NCBI RefSeq assembly: GCF_038443675.1 | Contig: NZ_CP151762.1 | Location: 310,001 to 374,000 of the forward strand | Source of the DNA: Yoonia sp. G8-12 | GTDB lineage: Bacteria > Pseudomonadota > Alphaproteobacteria > Rhodobacterales > Rhodobacteraceae | DNA length: 64,000 nucleotides | Direction of reading: 5' to 3' | Shown: positions 43,564 to 52,633 of the stretch, one piece after another | Layout: every line of letters begins with the position of its first letter | Position numbering within the stretch: the first letter of the stretch is position 1 | The notes under the pieces: generated by a model | Told to the model about the DNA's origin: nothing | The model's database searches: none | The model's input: only the letters and a program-made list of their open reading frames with translations | Translations under genes and position numbers: made by a program

Positions 43564-45363
43564 ATGACAGACCTTTCGCACATCCGTAATTTCTCGATCG
43601 TGGCCCATATCGACCACGGGAAATCGACACTCGCAGATCGCCTGATCCAGTCCACCAATACGGTGGCGGAACGGGATATGAAGGCGCAGCTTCTTGATAG
43701 CATGGATATCGAGCGCGAGCGCGGCATCACGATCAAAGCCAACACAGTGCGGATCGACTATGTCGCCGACAGCGGCAAGAAATATGTCCTCAACCTGATC
43801 GACACCCCCGGTCACGTCGACTTTGCCTATGAGGTCTCCCGCTCCATGCGCGCGGTCGAAGGCTCGCTTCTAGTGGTCGACAGCACCCAAGGGGTCGAGG
43901 CGCAGACGCTGGCCAACGTCTATCAGGCGATTGATGCAGACCACGAAATCGTGCCGGTCCTGAACAAGATCGACCTGCCGGCGGCGGAATGTGACCGCGT
44001 GGCGGCGCAAATCGAAGACGTAATCGGCATTGACGCATCCGGCGCGATCCGTGTCAGCGCCAAAACCGGCATCGGCATCCACGAAACGCTCGAAGCCATT
44101 GTCAACCTGCTCCCCGCCCCCACAGGCGACCGCGACGCGCCGCTCAAGGCGATGCTGGTCGATAGCTGGTATGACAGCTATCTGGGCGTCATCGTTCTGG
44201 TGCGCATCATCGACGGCGTGATGAAGAAAAACGACCGTGTGAAATTCATGTCCAACGGGGCTGTCCACGGCATCGACAAAATCGGCGTCTTCCGGCCCCA
44301 GATGCAGGACGTGGCCGAACTGGGCCCGGGCGAGATCGGCTTTATCACCGGATCAATCAAACAGGTCCGCGACACGCGCGTCGGCGACACGATCACGTCC
44401 GAGAAAAAGGGCGTCGAAAAGGCACTCCCCGGCTTCAAACCCGCACAACCCGTGGTTTTCTGCGGATTGTTCCCCGTGGACAGCTCCGAATTCGAAGACC
44501 TGCGCGACGCCATCGACAAACTCGCCCTCAACGACGCGTCCTTCAGCCATGAGATGGAAACCTCTGCTGCCCTCGGCTTTGGCTTCCGCTGCGGCTTCCT
44601 CGGGCTGCTCCACCTCGAAGTTATCCGCGACCGGATTGAGCGCGAATATGACATCGACCTGATCACGACCGCGCCGTCTGTGGTCTATCACGTCTACATG
44701 CGTGACGGCGAGATGAAGGAGCTGCACAACCCCGCCGACATGCCCGACCTGACCCTCGTGGACCATATCGAAGAGCCACGGATCAAGGCGACAATCCTCG
44801 TGCCTGACGACTACTTGGGCGACGTGCTCAAACTCTGCCAAGACCGGCGCGGTGTGCAATTGGACCTGACCTATGCAGGTTCCCGCGCGATGGTGGTCTA
44901 TGACCTGCCGCTGAACGAGGTGGTGTTCGATTTCTACGACCGCCTGAAATCTGTGACCAAGGGCTATGCGTCCTTCGATTACCAGATGACAGGATATCAA
45001 CAGGACAATCTGGTCAAAATGTCCGTGCTGGTGAACGACGAACCCGTTGATGCGCTGTCGATGATGGTGCACCGCGACCGCGCCGAGATGCGGGGCCGCG
45101 CGATGGTGGAAAAGCTCAAAGACCTGATCCCGCGCCACATGTTCAAAATCCCGATCCAGGCGGCCATCGGCGGCAAGGTCATCGCCCGCGAAACGCTCTC
45201 GGCGCTGCGCAAGGACGTGACGGCCAAATGCTATGGCGGCGACGCGACGCGGAAACGCAAGCTGCTGGACAAGCAGAAGGCGGGCAAGAAAAAGATGCGG
45301 CAGTTTGGGAAAGTGGATATCCCGCAGGAAGCGTTTATTTCGGCGTTGAAGATGGACAGCTAA
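43564..45363 (+). CDS. lepA: Elongation factor 4 (LepA)
   Basis: LepA is a ribosome-bound GTPase that can shift stalled ribosomes back. The 599-residue protein from the ATG at 43564 has G1 AHIDHGKST, G3 DTPGHVDF, G4 NKIDLP, and the LepA C-terminal domain ending in KRKLLDKQKAGKKKMR. The frame is open 28 codons further upstream, but MTDLSHIRNFSIVAHIDHGKS is the family start. Confidence 0.96.
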   Translation: MTDLSHIRNFSIVAHIDHGKSTLADRLIQSTNTVAERDMKAQLLDSMDIERERGITIKANTVRIDYVADSGKKYVLNLIDTPGHVDFAYEVSRSMRAVEGSLLVVDSTQGVEAQTLANVYQAIDADHEIVPVLNKIDLPAAECDRVAAQIEDVIGIDASGAIRVSAKTGIGIHETLEAIVNLLPAPTGDRDAPLKAMLVDSWYDSYLGVIVLVRIIDGVMKKNDRVKFMSNGAVHGIDKIGVFRPQMQDVAELGPGEIGFITGSIKQVRDTRVGDTITSEKKGVEKALPGFKPAQPVVFCGLFPVDSSEFEDLRDAIDKLALNDASFSHEMETSAALGFGFRCGFLGLLHLEVIRDRIEREYDIDLITTAPSVVYHVYMRDGEMKELHNPADMPDLTLVDHIEEPRIKATILVPDDYLGDVLKLCQDRRGVQLDLTYAGSRAMVVYDLPLNEVVFDFYDRLKSVTKGYASFDYQMTGYQQDNLVKMSVLVNDEPVDALSMMVHRDRAEMRGRAMVEKLKDLIPRHMFKIPIQAAIGGKVIARETLSALRKDVTAKCYGGDATRKRKLLDKQKAGKKKMRQFGKVDIPQEAFISALKMDS

Positions 45364-45429
45364 GCTGGCCATTTTAAGAGCGCGTGCGGGGAAGGGATTG
45401 GCGAAGCTGGAAACGATCGCACTAGATGG

Positions 45430-46214
45430 CTACATAAAATCCTCTATGTTGAAAGGTTGTGCTGTTACCTCGTTCTCGGCAGTCTCAATGAACCTCTCCA
45501 GCTCTTCTGTTACTTCATATTTATTTGGATTTATCGATACTCGGCCTCGATCCATTGCTCCCGTAATATATCTGCTGAAAATTTTCTGGGCGAACGCGTT
45601 TGAAGATTCCTGAACCCTTTCGAGAAAGCGTGACATACCAATGGCCGAGGGTCCAAGTTTTGAATTTCCTTTTTCTTCCTAACGGACTCTAATCCAAATT
45701 TAATGAGCCCTTTGGAGATTATGGCTTTGTCAGCTTCTTCTCTTGCCTTGAAGTAATCAAGAACATCGAAGAACGTGTCTATTGAGCGGGTATTATCTAA
45801 AGTGTTCTTTAGATATTGATGTGTGTGGGAAGGGCTTTGAAATTGTGTCTCCAACTCGGTTAAGGCTCTTCGCCTTGCCGCCGAACCCTGTGCGTTTTCG
45901 ACTTCTAGCATTTTTTCGACTATTTGAGGTTTTGACTCAAACACCCAGTCGATTTCTGCATCTACTAAGATTGTGGTCGAATCTATGATAGTATCCCCAT
46001 CAATGAGGCATCCTCTTAAGTCGCTTCCGCTGAAGTTGAAATCACGAAGGTCAACACCTCTCATATCAAGCCCAGAAAAATCTCCGAACCGAAAGTCTCT
46101 TTTTGGGTCAAGACCAGATAGACCCAATAGTACTACAAAACTTGCGTCTTCTGAACGAAGTATAGCATGCAAGGCATCTTTTGATTGACGATCAAGAAAG
46201 TCTTCAAGATGCAT
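45430..46214 (-). pseudogene. Pentapeptide-like protein of an AT-rich cassette, frameshifted
   Basis: The N-terminal part (from 46214) has a short run of pentapeptide-like repeats at about residues 40-75 (FRFGDFSGLDMRGVDLRDF, then FSGSDLRGCLIDGD), followed by helical sequence. After KKKEIQ the frame should continue KLGPSAIGMSRFLERVQ to the stop at 45430, but an AAAA run at about 45657-45660 is one A short, and the annotated frame ends at 45531. Adding the A gives a protein of about 261 residues ending FNIEDFM. The start overlaps the upstream gene by 11 nt. I know no family for the full protein. The AT-rich composition differs from the flanking lepA and suggests transfer. Confidence 0.55.
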
Positions 46215-46992
46215 CGTCTTCTGCCTCGGTTAAGGTGCTCTTTGCCAATGTAATTCGACCCGTCTGATCTTCAGTTGAAGTCTGATTGGTTCCTTCAACA
46301 ATTGCTTTAGCCAAGACAGCTGCAAGAAATTTCTGCTTATGATGTAGAGCTCGCCAAGTCTTCTGGACAGGGTTTCCATCAGGCGTAGCGATTATGTCGC
46401 CGCGACGAATAGTAATTCGTCCTACTACTTCTACTGAATTGGCTCGCTCCTTAGCTTCGATTTTGCAAAGTCTCTGATTATTGATGTAGGTGCCGATCAG
46501 GTTTTGCTGTGTTTGTCGACCATTCGGTTCTTCAATCAGCCAGCGTTTCCCACTTTTTGCGATCACGCGTTCTTCAGTCCAAACTTCTTCATACTCATCA
46601 CATTGATCACGAGAAACCTGCCCTTGGACTTTTACTTTTGCTTCAGCTGCTGGGATAGGACGTCTCGCGTCGATGCCCACACCTCCCTCGGCCCCACCGC
46701 TTCGATGAAGCTGCTGCCTTATTGTTCTTCTGCGCGTCATCGAGCCCTTTGCGTGGTCGTTCAGACGAGTGCCAGGAACAATGTCACTTCCCCAGAGTTC
46801 TAGTTGCAAAGTTGCTCGAACGACTGACACGCTGATCTGATAGCTGTCGTCAATCTCAAGTTCTTCTTCATCAAATCGTAGGTCTGTGAATACGTCTGTG
46901 CTTGCAAACATGTCATTTGCATCGCCTGCGTTCAGTTCCAGCTCAGCGAGAAGGTCGAAGGGGTTGTCGTGTTTACTTTTCATATCTTTCAA
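46204..46992 (-). CDS. Uncharacterised protein of an AT-rich two-gene cassette (262 aa)
   Basis: I do not recognise this protein. It is acidic at the N-terminus (DVFTDLRFDEEELEIDD), has a basic middle (GSMTRRRTIRQQLHRSGG) and a beta-rich part with EEVWTEERVIAKSGKRWLIEEPNG and VEVVGRITIRRGDIIATPDG. There is no signal or membrane span. It overlaps the following pentapeptide-like gene by 11 nt, so the two form one unit. Base composition and codon use are AT-rich compared with lepA and the genes to the right, consistent with horizontal transfer between lepA and 47037. Confidence 0.5.
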   Translation of the reverse strand: MKDMKSKHDNPFDLLAELELNAGDANDMFASTDVFTDLRFDEEELEIDDSYQISVSVVRATLQLELWGSDIVPGTRLNDHAKGSMTRRRTIRQQLHRSGGAEGGVGIDARRPIPAAEAKVKVQGQVSRDQCDEYEEVWTEERVIAKSGKRWLIEEPNGRQTQQNLIGTYINNQRLCKIEAKERANSVEVVGRITIRRGDIIATPDGNPVQKTWRALHHKQKFLAAVLAKAIVEGTNQTSTEDQTGRITLAKSTLTEAEDDAS

Positions 46993-47036
46993 ACTAGAGC
47001 GTAGCGGGTTAAATCAAAACAGTCTTTTTTGGTCAT

Positions 47037-47393
47037 TCACCCACCCCGCACCTCCCGCCACGCATCCTCATCCACCGCCTTCAACCGCGCGAGCGCCGCT
47101 TTGGCCTCGGCCCGCAGCGCCTCTTTCGCGTCGGCCTTCACCGTCTCGACCTCTGCCACCAGCGCGTCGATCTCGGGCAGGTCCGTGCCGGTAGCCGCGG
47201 CCAGCGCCTGCAGGGCCTCCAGCACTTTGCCCAGTTGTTTGCCGTAGCTCGCGACCTCGCGCACGACCTTTTCTTCAATCGCGGGGCTGCCTTTAATGTC
47301 GGGGGGCAGAAAGCGCGGCGTGATCTCTTGGGTCACGTCACCGGAAAAGGGCGCGCGGAAAATGGGGGACCAGATGTCAAATGGGATCAGCAT
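47037..47393 (-). CDS. Small coiled-coil protein of unknown function (118 aa)
   Basis: The product starts MLIPFDIWSPIFRAPFSGDVTQEITPRF and continues with a long Ala- and Glu-rich helix of about 60 residues (KVLEALQALAAATG, EVETVKADAKEALRAEAKAAL), probably a coiled coil. No signal or membrane part is seen. GC-rich composition is normal for the chromosome. No function can be given. Confidence 0.6.
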   Translation of the reverse strand: MLIPFDIWSPIFRAPFSGDVTQEITPRFLPPDIKGSPAIEEKVVREVASYGKQLGKVLEALQALAAATGTDLPEIDALVAEVETVKADAKEALRAEAKAALARLKAVDEDAWREVRGG

Positions 47394-47567
47394 GGCAATC
47401 TCCTGTTTTCAAATGCCATAAGTGTCGCTGCGATGCAGCATCCGCGTCAAGCCCTTGGGCATGTGGGTCTGTTCCGGCGCAAACCCATCCGCATTTGATA
47501 TGTATCAAAGACGCCGCGCGCCGCCGGTTGCTAAGACCACCGCATGACATTTACCGGAGAGATCCAC

Positions 47568-47756
47568 ATGCTGCGTCTTGCATCCATGCTATATTCCATC
47601 ATCGGCACCACAATGGCCGGTACCCTGATTATCGCCGCGCTGACGGCTGGCTATGACACGCTGGTTCCGATCCTGATTGCTGCGGGTATCGGTGCCGTTG
47701 CGGGTATCCCGATCAGCTATCTGGTGGCGCAGGCGATCACCAAAAACAAGATCTGA
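47568..47756 (+). CDS. Small inner-membrane protein with two hydrophobic segments (62 aa)
   Basis: From the ATG at 47568 (GGAGAG upstream) the protein has two spans, about residues 5-28 and 33-55 (TLVPILIAAGIGAVAGIPISYLVA), and ends basic (KNKI). Similar short proteins are common in Rhodobacterales, sometimes mislabelled CTP synthetase. It has no enzyme motif. It converges with the entericidin-like gene 4 nt away. Confidence 0.65.
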   Translation: MLRLASMLYSIIGTTMAGTLIIAALTAGYDTLVPILIAAGIGAVAGIPISYLVAQAITKNKI

Positions 47757-47760
47757 CGCC

Positions 47761-47874
47761 TTAGAGCGAGCGGTCGATGGCGGCCCCGGCATTGGTAATA
47801 TCACGGCCCACGCCTTGCACGGTTTCGCAGGCGGACAGGCCAAGAATGGCGATGATCAGGGCGATACGGGTCAT
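47761..47874 (-). CDS. Entericidin-like small lipoprotein (37 aa)
   Basis: The minus strand encodes a short lipoprotein precursor: MTRIALIIAILGLSAC has a hydrophobic signal and a lipobox LSAC, then ETVQGVGRDITNAG matches the EcnA/EcnB signature. The mature peptide is only about 22 residues. Entericidins are small envelope lipoproteins tied to stationary phase and osmotic stress. AAGGA lies 7-8 nt before the ATG. A promoter with TGTAC repeats lies upstream. It is too short for most gene callers. Confidence 0.85.
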   Translation of the reverse strand: MTRIALIIAILGLSACETVQGVGRDITNAGAAIDRSL

Positions 47875-47904
47875 GGGAGTGTCCTTGTTTCTGGATGTTG
47901 TCCA

Positions 47905-47933
47905 AATCTAGCGGGCTGCCCGGACAAGGGCAA
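47905..47933 (-). promoter_or_regulatory. Promoter of the entericidin-like gene
   Basis: On the minus strand, TTGCCC (47933-47928) and TAGATT (47910-47905) are exactly 17 bp apart, giving a start site near 47898, about 25 nt before the ATG. Confidence 0.5.
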
Positions 47934-47949
47934 GATGGCGCATGCCGTA

Positions 47950-47985
47950 TGTACAGGTTGTGTACGCGGTGTGTACAGGATGTTC
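47950..47985. repeat. TGTAC repeats at 11-bp spacing, likely regulator site
   Basis: TGTAC occurs at 47950, 47961 and 47972, one helical turn apart, with a looser TGTTC at 47981. They lie directly upstream of the promoter of the entericidin-like gene, where an activator would bind, and reach the 3' end of the hydrolase gene. Confidence 0.45.
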
Positions 47986-48721
47986 ACGCCAGAAATGCGC
48001 TGACCGCCGCTTCAAACTCGCGCGGTTTTTCCGCATGGAGCCAGTGCCCTGCACCGGGAATTTTGGCGAATTTTGCATTGGGAAACAGCGCCTTGATCTG
48101 GGGCCGCGCCTCGCGCTGGACATAGGGGGAATTGGCCCCGGATAAGAACAGCGTCGGTCCGTCGAACTGCCCTGAAACGGTGGGGAATCCGATGATTTTA
48201 TCCATCTCCGCGCCCAGCACATCCAGATTAAGGCGCCAGCGTTTCTCTTTCATATCAAGGCTTTGCAGCAAAAACTCCGCAACCCCCGGCTCTAGTCCCG
48301 TCAGTTGCGCCTTGGCGTCACTCCGGCTCTCGATGCTGGCCAGATCAACCCGCCGCATCGCCGCAATCGGCCCCGTCTGGCTATGGCTGTAGCTCACGGG
48401 TGCGATATCGCCCACGATTAACCGGTTCACCAGCGCAGGCTGCGTCAGCGCCAGCACCATCGCAGCCTTACCCCCCATGGAATGTCCAATAACATCAGTG
48501 GGTTGTGTAATCACCTGCGCCAGATCCGCCGCCAGATCAGGGTAGCTGTGGCTGTCATACCAATCGCTGCCCCCGTGGTTGCGCATATCTACCGTGATCA
48601 CAGGCCGCGTGGCCGAAAGCCGTTTCGCGATCACCCCCCAATTGCGCGCCGACCCAAACAGCCCATGCGCAATCAAAAGCGGTGTCCCCGCAGGCCCGTC
48701 ATATGTCACCGTGTTCAACAT
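47984..48721 (-). CDS. Alpha/beta-fold hydrolase
   Basis: The 245-residue protein has the hydrolase landmarks LLIAHGLFGSARNWG (oxyanion loop), the nucleophile elbow GHSMGGKAAM and the catalytic His in GAGHWLHAEKP. It resembles YbfF-type esterases. No signal peptide is present, so it is cytoplasmic. The substrate is unknown. Confidence 0.88.
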   Translation of the reverse strand: MLNTVTYDGPAGTPLLIAHGLFGSARNWGVIAKRLSATRPVITVDMRNHGGSDWYDSHSYPDLAADLAQVITQPTDVIGHSMGGKAAMVLALTQPALVNRLIVGDIAPVSYSHSQTGPIAAMRRVDLASIESRSDAKAQLTGLEPGVAEFLLQSLDMKEKRWRLNLDVLGAEMDKIIGFPTVSGQFDGPTLFLSGANSPYVQREARPQIKALFPNAKFAKIPGAGHWLHAEKPREFEAAVSAFLA

Positions 48722-48798
48722 GCATCTACTGCTACCTGTCTGTGCAATCAGGTGCCAGAGGGATTGAGCAAATTTCCGACACGGACTAACCGTTGCCC

Positions 48799-49167
48799 AT
48801 GGCAGAGACGATGCGTCAAATGGTGGATGAAGTGCGTGCCGCGTTGCAAGACAAGCTGCGCGTCCGTGGCCGCACGTTAGAGGCGCAGATCCGCAGGGCA
48901 GGGCGTCAACTTCCCCGCCGCGTCCGCCATGATGCGACCTATCTGGCGCAGGCTGTGGCGCTGACCGACAACCCCAAACTTGCGCGCATGGTTGATATGG
49001 CCAAGGCGAAACGGGCGCATCGCAATGTGCTGGCGCATCTGGACACTGTCGATATCGGCGCGCAAAGAAGCAACGCCGCGCTCAATATGCTGGCGTCAGT
49101 GATGTTTGCTTTGCTGGTGACGGGGGTGCTGCTGCTCAGTGTCTTGTGGTTGCGCGGTTTCATCTAG
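48799..49167 (+). CDS. Basic protein with C-terminal membrane anchor (122 aa)
   Basis: The N-terminal 90 residues are basic and helical (KLRVRGRTLEAQIRRAGRQLPRRVR) and the end is a single membrane span (LASVMFALLVTGVLLLSVLWLRGF). It would be tail-anchored in the inner membrane. The ATG at 48799 is preferred over the TTG at 48793. I know it only as a conserved protein of unknown function in this group. Confidence 0.65.
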   Translation: MAETMRQMVDEVRAALQDKLRVRGRTLEAQIRRAGRQLPRRVRHDATYLAQAVALTDNPKLARMVDMAKAKRAHRNVLAHLDTVDIGAQRSNAALNMLASVMFALLVTGVLLLSVLWLRGFI

Positions 49168-49181
49168 GCAACAGGGGTGCA

Positions 49182-49201
49182 GCCCGGCGTTACCGCCGGG
49201 C
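49182..49201. terminator. Terminator between the tail-anchored protein gene and glyA
   Basis: GCCCGGCG and CGCCGGGC form a perfect 8-bp stem with a TTAC loop between convergent genes. On the plus strand CTTTT follows 8 nt later. Confidence 0.6.
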
Positions 49202-49212
49202 CACTTGATCTT

Positions 49213-50508
49213 TTACAGGTTGGGATAAATCGGGAAGCGGTCGCAGAGCGCTTCAACCTCGGCGCGCACCTTGGCCTCGACCTCACCATTGTTGTCCTCG
49301 CCGTTCGCAGCGAGGCCCTCGGTCACTTCCACAATCCAATCCGCGATCTGGCGGAACTCGGGCTCGCCAAAGCCGCGTGTTGTCCCTGCGGGTGAACCCA
49401 GACGGATACCGGATGTGACCATCGGCTTTTCAGGATCGAATGGGATGCCGTTTTTGTTGCAGGTGATATGCGCGCGCTCCAGCGCTTTTTCGGTCGCGTT
49501 GCCTTTCACGCCTTTGGGGCGCAGATCGACGAGCATGACATGGGTGTCTGTGCCGCCGGTCACGATGTCCAGCCCACCTTTCATCAACTGATCGGCCAAG
49601 GCTTGGGCGTTCTTGATGACCTGTTCCTGATAGGTCTTGAACTCGGGGCGCAGCGCCTCGCCAAAGGCCACGGCCTTGCCTGCGATCACATGCATCAACG
49701 GGCCACCCTGAATGCCGGGGAAAATGGCCGAGTTGAATTTCTTGGCCATTGCTTCGTCATTGGTCAGGATCATGCCACCGCGGGGGCCGCGCAAGGTCTT
49801 GTGGGTGGTGGTGGTTGCCACATGTGCATGCGGGAAGGGCGACGGGTACAGGCCCGCTGCGACCAAACCGGCAAAGTGGGCCATATCGACCAAAAGGTAA
49901 GCGCCCACGCTATCCGCAATCTCGCGCATTTTCGCGAAATCAATGATGCGCGGAATGGCAGAGCCACCGGCAATGATCATCTTGGGCTGATGTTCTGTCG
50001 CAAGGCGCTGCACTTCGTCGTAATCCAGCAAACTATCCTGCTTGCGGACACCGTATTGCACTGCGTTAAACCATTTGCCGGACTGGTTTGGCTTGGCCCC
50101 GTGGGTCAGGTGACCACCAGCATCAAGCGACATGCCTAGGATGGTATCGCCCGGTTGCAATAGCGCCTGAAACACGCCCTGATTGGCCTGAGAACCGGAG
50201 TTGGGTTGCACATTTACAAAACCGCAATCAAAGAGCTGGCAGGCCCGTTCGATGGCAAGGTTTTCGGCCACATCCACATGTTCGCACCCGCCATAGTAGC
50301 GGCGACCGGGATAGCCTTCGGCGTATTTGTTTGTCATCACACCGCCCTGTGCTTCCATTACGGCAGCAGACACGATGTTTTCCGAGGCGATCAATTCGAT
50401 TTCTTTGCGCTGGCGTTTCAGCTCGGCCTGCATTGCGGCATGAATAGCCGGGTCGCGTGTTTCGAGTGTTTCGGTGAAAAAGCCGTTGTCGCGGACTGTG
50501 ACGTTCAT
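49213..50508 (-). CDS. glyA: Serine hydroxymethyltransferase
   Basis: GlyA interconverts serine and glycine with tetrahydrofolate. The 431-residue protein has IELIASENIVS near the N-terminus, LDAGGHLTHG, the PLP-binding Lys in VATTTTHKTLRGPRGG and TSGIRLGSPAGTTRGF. The ATG at 50508 gives the usual MNVTVRDNGFF start; a longer frame from 50535 is less likely. Confidence 0.96.
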   Translation of the reverse strand: MNVTVRDNGFFTETLETRDPAIHAAMQAELKRQRKEIELIASENIVSAAVMEAQGGVMTNKYAEGYPGRRYYGGCEHVDVAENLAIERACQLFDCGFVNVQPNSGSQANQGVFQALLQPGDTILGMSLDAGGHLTHGAKPNQSGKWFNAVQYGVRKQDSLLDYDEVQRLATEHQPKMIIAGGSAIPRIIDFAKMREIADSVGAYLLVDMAHFAGLVAAGLYPSPFPHAHVATTTTHKTLRGPRGGMILTNDEAMAKKFNSAIFPGIQGGPLMHVIAGKAVAFGEALRPEFKTYQEQVIKNAQALADQLMKGGLDIVTGGTDTHVMLVDLRPKGVKGNATEKALERAHITCNKNGIPFDPEKPMVTSGIRLGSPAGTTRGFGEPEFRQIADWIVEVTEGLAANGEDNNGEVEAKVRAEVEALCDRFPIYPNL

Positions 50509-50696
50509 AGGTGCATCCCCCCTAAAAGGTGTCAAAAGAATTTAACTTGCGCCTCTCTTATCCTACGTCAGCCTGCGCCAAAAGCATCAAAACGACCAAG
50601 ATGTTTATGAGCGCGCCACATCAGGTTTCGTATCGGCGGCTTGCGTTTCGGGTCTGCACACCGCACAACATATCGGAACACAAAGGTTTTTACGTC

Positions 50697-51461
50697 ATGT
50701 CCCGCCCCAAAATCGCTTTTACCGCCAGCCCTGTGCCGATTGCACAAAGCGCGTTGCGCGCATTGGCCGCAAAGCACGGTGACGTGCCACAGGCCGAGGC
50801 TGATGTGATCGTCGCCCTTGGGGGTGATGGGTTCATGCTGCAAACCTTGCATGCCACGCAGGGCTTGGACGTGCCGGTTTATGGAATGAACCGCGGAACC
50901 GTCGGATTTTTGATGAACGAATTTCACGCCGATGATCTGCAAGCCCGGCTTGATGAAGCCGAGGAAGAAGTGATCAACCCGCTCGCCATGACCGCACTGA
51001 CGGTGGATGGCGCGATGCACGAGGCCTTGGCAATCAATGAGGTCAGCCTTCTGCGCGCTGGTCCGCAGGCGGCGAAACTGCGGATCACAGTGGATGGCAA
51101 GCTGCGTATGAACGAATTGGTCTGTGACGGCGCGCTGGTTGCAACGCCTGCGGGGTCAACGGCCTACAACTATTCTGCCCACGGGCCGATTTTACCGATC
51201 GGGTCAGATGTCTTGGCGCTGACGGCCATGGCCGCCTTCCGCCCCCGCCGTTGGCGCGGCGCACTGTTGCCAAAAAAGGCCGTGGTGCGGTTTGACGTGA
51301 TTGATCCGGCCAAACGCCCTGTCATGGCGGATGCCGACGGCAAATCCGTGCGGGAAGTGGTCAGTGTGGAAATCCACTCCGAGCCAAGCATTCGGCATCG
51401 GATTCTGTTTGATCCGGGCCACGGGCTCGAGGAAAGATTGATCAGAGAGCAGTTTGCCTGA
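50697..51461 (+). CDS. nadK: NAD kinase
   Basis: NadK phosphorylates NAD to NADP. From the ATG at 50697 the 254-residue protein has VIVALGGDGFMLQTLH (GGDG motif), YGMNRGTVGFLMN, LAINEVSLLR and the NE-x-D-G-ALVATPAGSTAYNYSAHGPI region (in two parts). The frame is open 56 codons upstream but without family similarity. With nadE at 32 kb the window holds two NAD(P) genes, not linked. Confidence 0.94.
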   Translation: MSRPKIAFTASPVPIAQSALRALAAKHGDVPQAEADVIVALGGDGFMLQTLHATQGLDVPVYGMNRGTVGFLMNEFHADDLQARLDEAEEEVINPLAMTALTVDGAMHEALAINEVSLLRAGPQAAKLRITVDGKLRMNELVCDGALVATPAGSTAYNYSAHGPILPIGSDVLALTAMAAFRPRRWRGALLPKKAVVRFDVIDPAKRPVMADADGKSVREVVSVEIHSEPSIRHRILFDPGHGLEERLIREQFA

Positions 51462-51501
51462 AGCTACGGCCTTTGCGCGGATTGGTCATTGTCCAGCGCG
51501 G

Positions 51502-51912
51502 CTAGGCCTCAGTCTTTGAGGTGTCATCTGCCAATCGCTGAAAGATCGCCAAGACCTCTTCGGGTGTTGCCCTGTTCACAGCACCTGCGTCGATCTCGTC
51601 GCGGCTCCACATCCAGCTTTGCACCGGATCATCCCGCATCGCCCATTTGCCAAACATCCGCTCGGGGACGCCGCGCCGGACCAGTTGGGTCACTTCAACA
51701 TGGCGGTCGTCTTCGAGGATTTTCTTGTAAATGCGGGTGACGTTATCGGCGGGTCCTTCCAGCAATTGCAGATAGATGTCGTCGCGGCAAATCAGGCAGC
51801 CGGTGACATCTGCTTTGGCATTCCACGCGCGCGCTTTGAACAGAATGTCGAGGAGCGTGCCCGCATCAAACCCGAAGGGGCGTGATGCATAGACGATTTG
51901 AAGATATGGCAT
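51502..51912 (-). CDS. BLUF-domain blue-light sensor protein
   Basis: The 136-residue protein is a stand-alone BLUF domain. It starts MPYLQIVYASRPFGFD with the conserved Tyr near position 8, and has LLDILFKARAWNAKADVTGCLICRDDIYLQLLEGP, which includes the Asn and Gln residues that hold FAD and shift on illumination. About 45 residues follow as a helical output tail. The partner is unknown; no cyclase or EAL domain is fused. It is the second light-related gene in the window after the photolyase. Confidence 0.9.
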   Translation of the reverse strand: MPYLQIVYASRPFGFDAGTLLDILFKARAWNAKADVTGCLICRDDIYLQLLEGPADNVTRIYKKILEDDRHVEVTQLVRRGVPERMFGKWAMRDDPVQSWMWSRDEIDAGAVNRATPEEVLAIFQRLADDTSKTEA

Positions 51913-52044
51913 AGTGCGGATCAATTCCTATCAAAAGAGAGGGTGTCCACCCCTCAGGATGGCAGGACGCCGAGCATTAAACGGTGAGGCGTTTTTGTGC
52001 AGTTGTCTAGGCTAGATTGATCATAGGCGTCCCCTCCTCGTGGG

Positions 52045-52587
52045 TTACTGCAGTGGCGCGGTGGCAATCCAGTCAACATCCAGAGACGCATCATAATCGG
52101 CACCGTAAGCCACAATGCCAATGCTGCGCAGGTCCGCTGGCGCGAATGCGGCATCAAGGCCACCCTGAGGTTTGAACGCGGACCACGGCAGAGTGATCTC
52201 TTGCCAATCCGGCGTTGTCTCAAACGCGGCCTGATAGAACTGCCAAGGGCGCCGCGCTGCACCTGGGCGGATGTGCACATAGTAGGTCGCGCCGTTGCCG
52301 CGGACGCGCAGGGCGATCCCGGTTGCATCGGCAGGCAGGCGGGTTTGCAGCTCTTGCCGGAGCTGGATAAATCCGCCGTTATTGGCCGTGCTGACCGTGC
52401 CGCGCAGTTGGGCGAAGCTCGCACCATCCTCGGACCCGATGCTTGCGCCACCATCAGATACGCCGCCCATCACCCGGTCGCTGACATAGCGCCAGCGGGT
52501 TTCGGTACCGTCGGAGAAATCATCAATCAGCATCGGGTCCGCCACGGCAGGGACTGCCAGAAACAGCAAGGTCAGTATCATCTTCAT
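52045..52587 (-). CDS. CIA30 family protein with signal peptide
   Basis: The 180-residue precursor has a signal peptide (MKMILTLLFLAVPAVA) and the CIA30/NDUFAF1-like jelly-roll: MLIDDFSDGTETRWRYVSDRVMGGVSDG at the N-terminus and W-Q-x-I-x-L-P-W (WQEITLPWSAFKP). Mitochondrial CIA30 assists complex I assembly; exported bacterial relatives have no settled role. AGGAG lies before the ATG. Confidence 0.88.
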   Translation of the reverse strand: MKMILTLLFLAVPAVADPMLIDDFSDGTETRWRYVSDRVMGGVSDGGASIGSEDGASFAQLRGTVSTANNGGFIQLRQELQTRLPADATGIALRVRGNGATYYVHIRPGAARRPWQFYQAAFETTPDWQEITLPWSAFKPQGGLDAAFAPADLRSIGIVAYGADYDASLDVDWIATAPLQ

Positions 52588-52633
52588 ACTCCTGACCTAA
52601 TGCTGTCATTTCAGATTTCCATGCCGCAGGGGA

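Noticed and set aside
44353..45372. 339-codon minus-strand frame opposite lepA.
   Set aside because: Antisense shadow of lepA with no credible domains.
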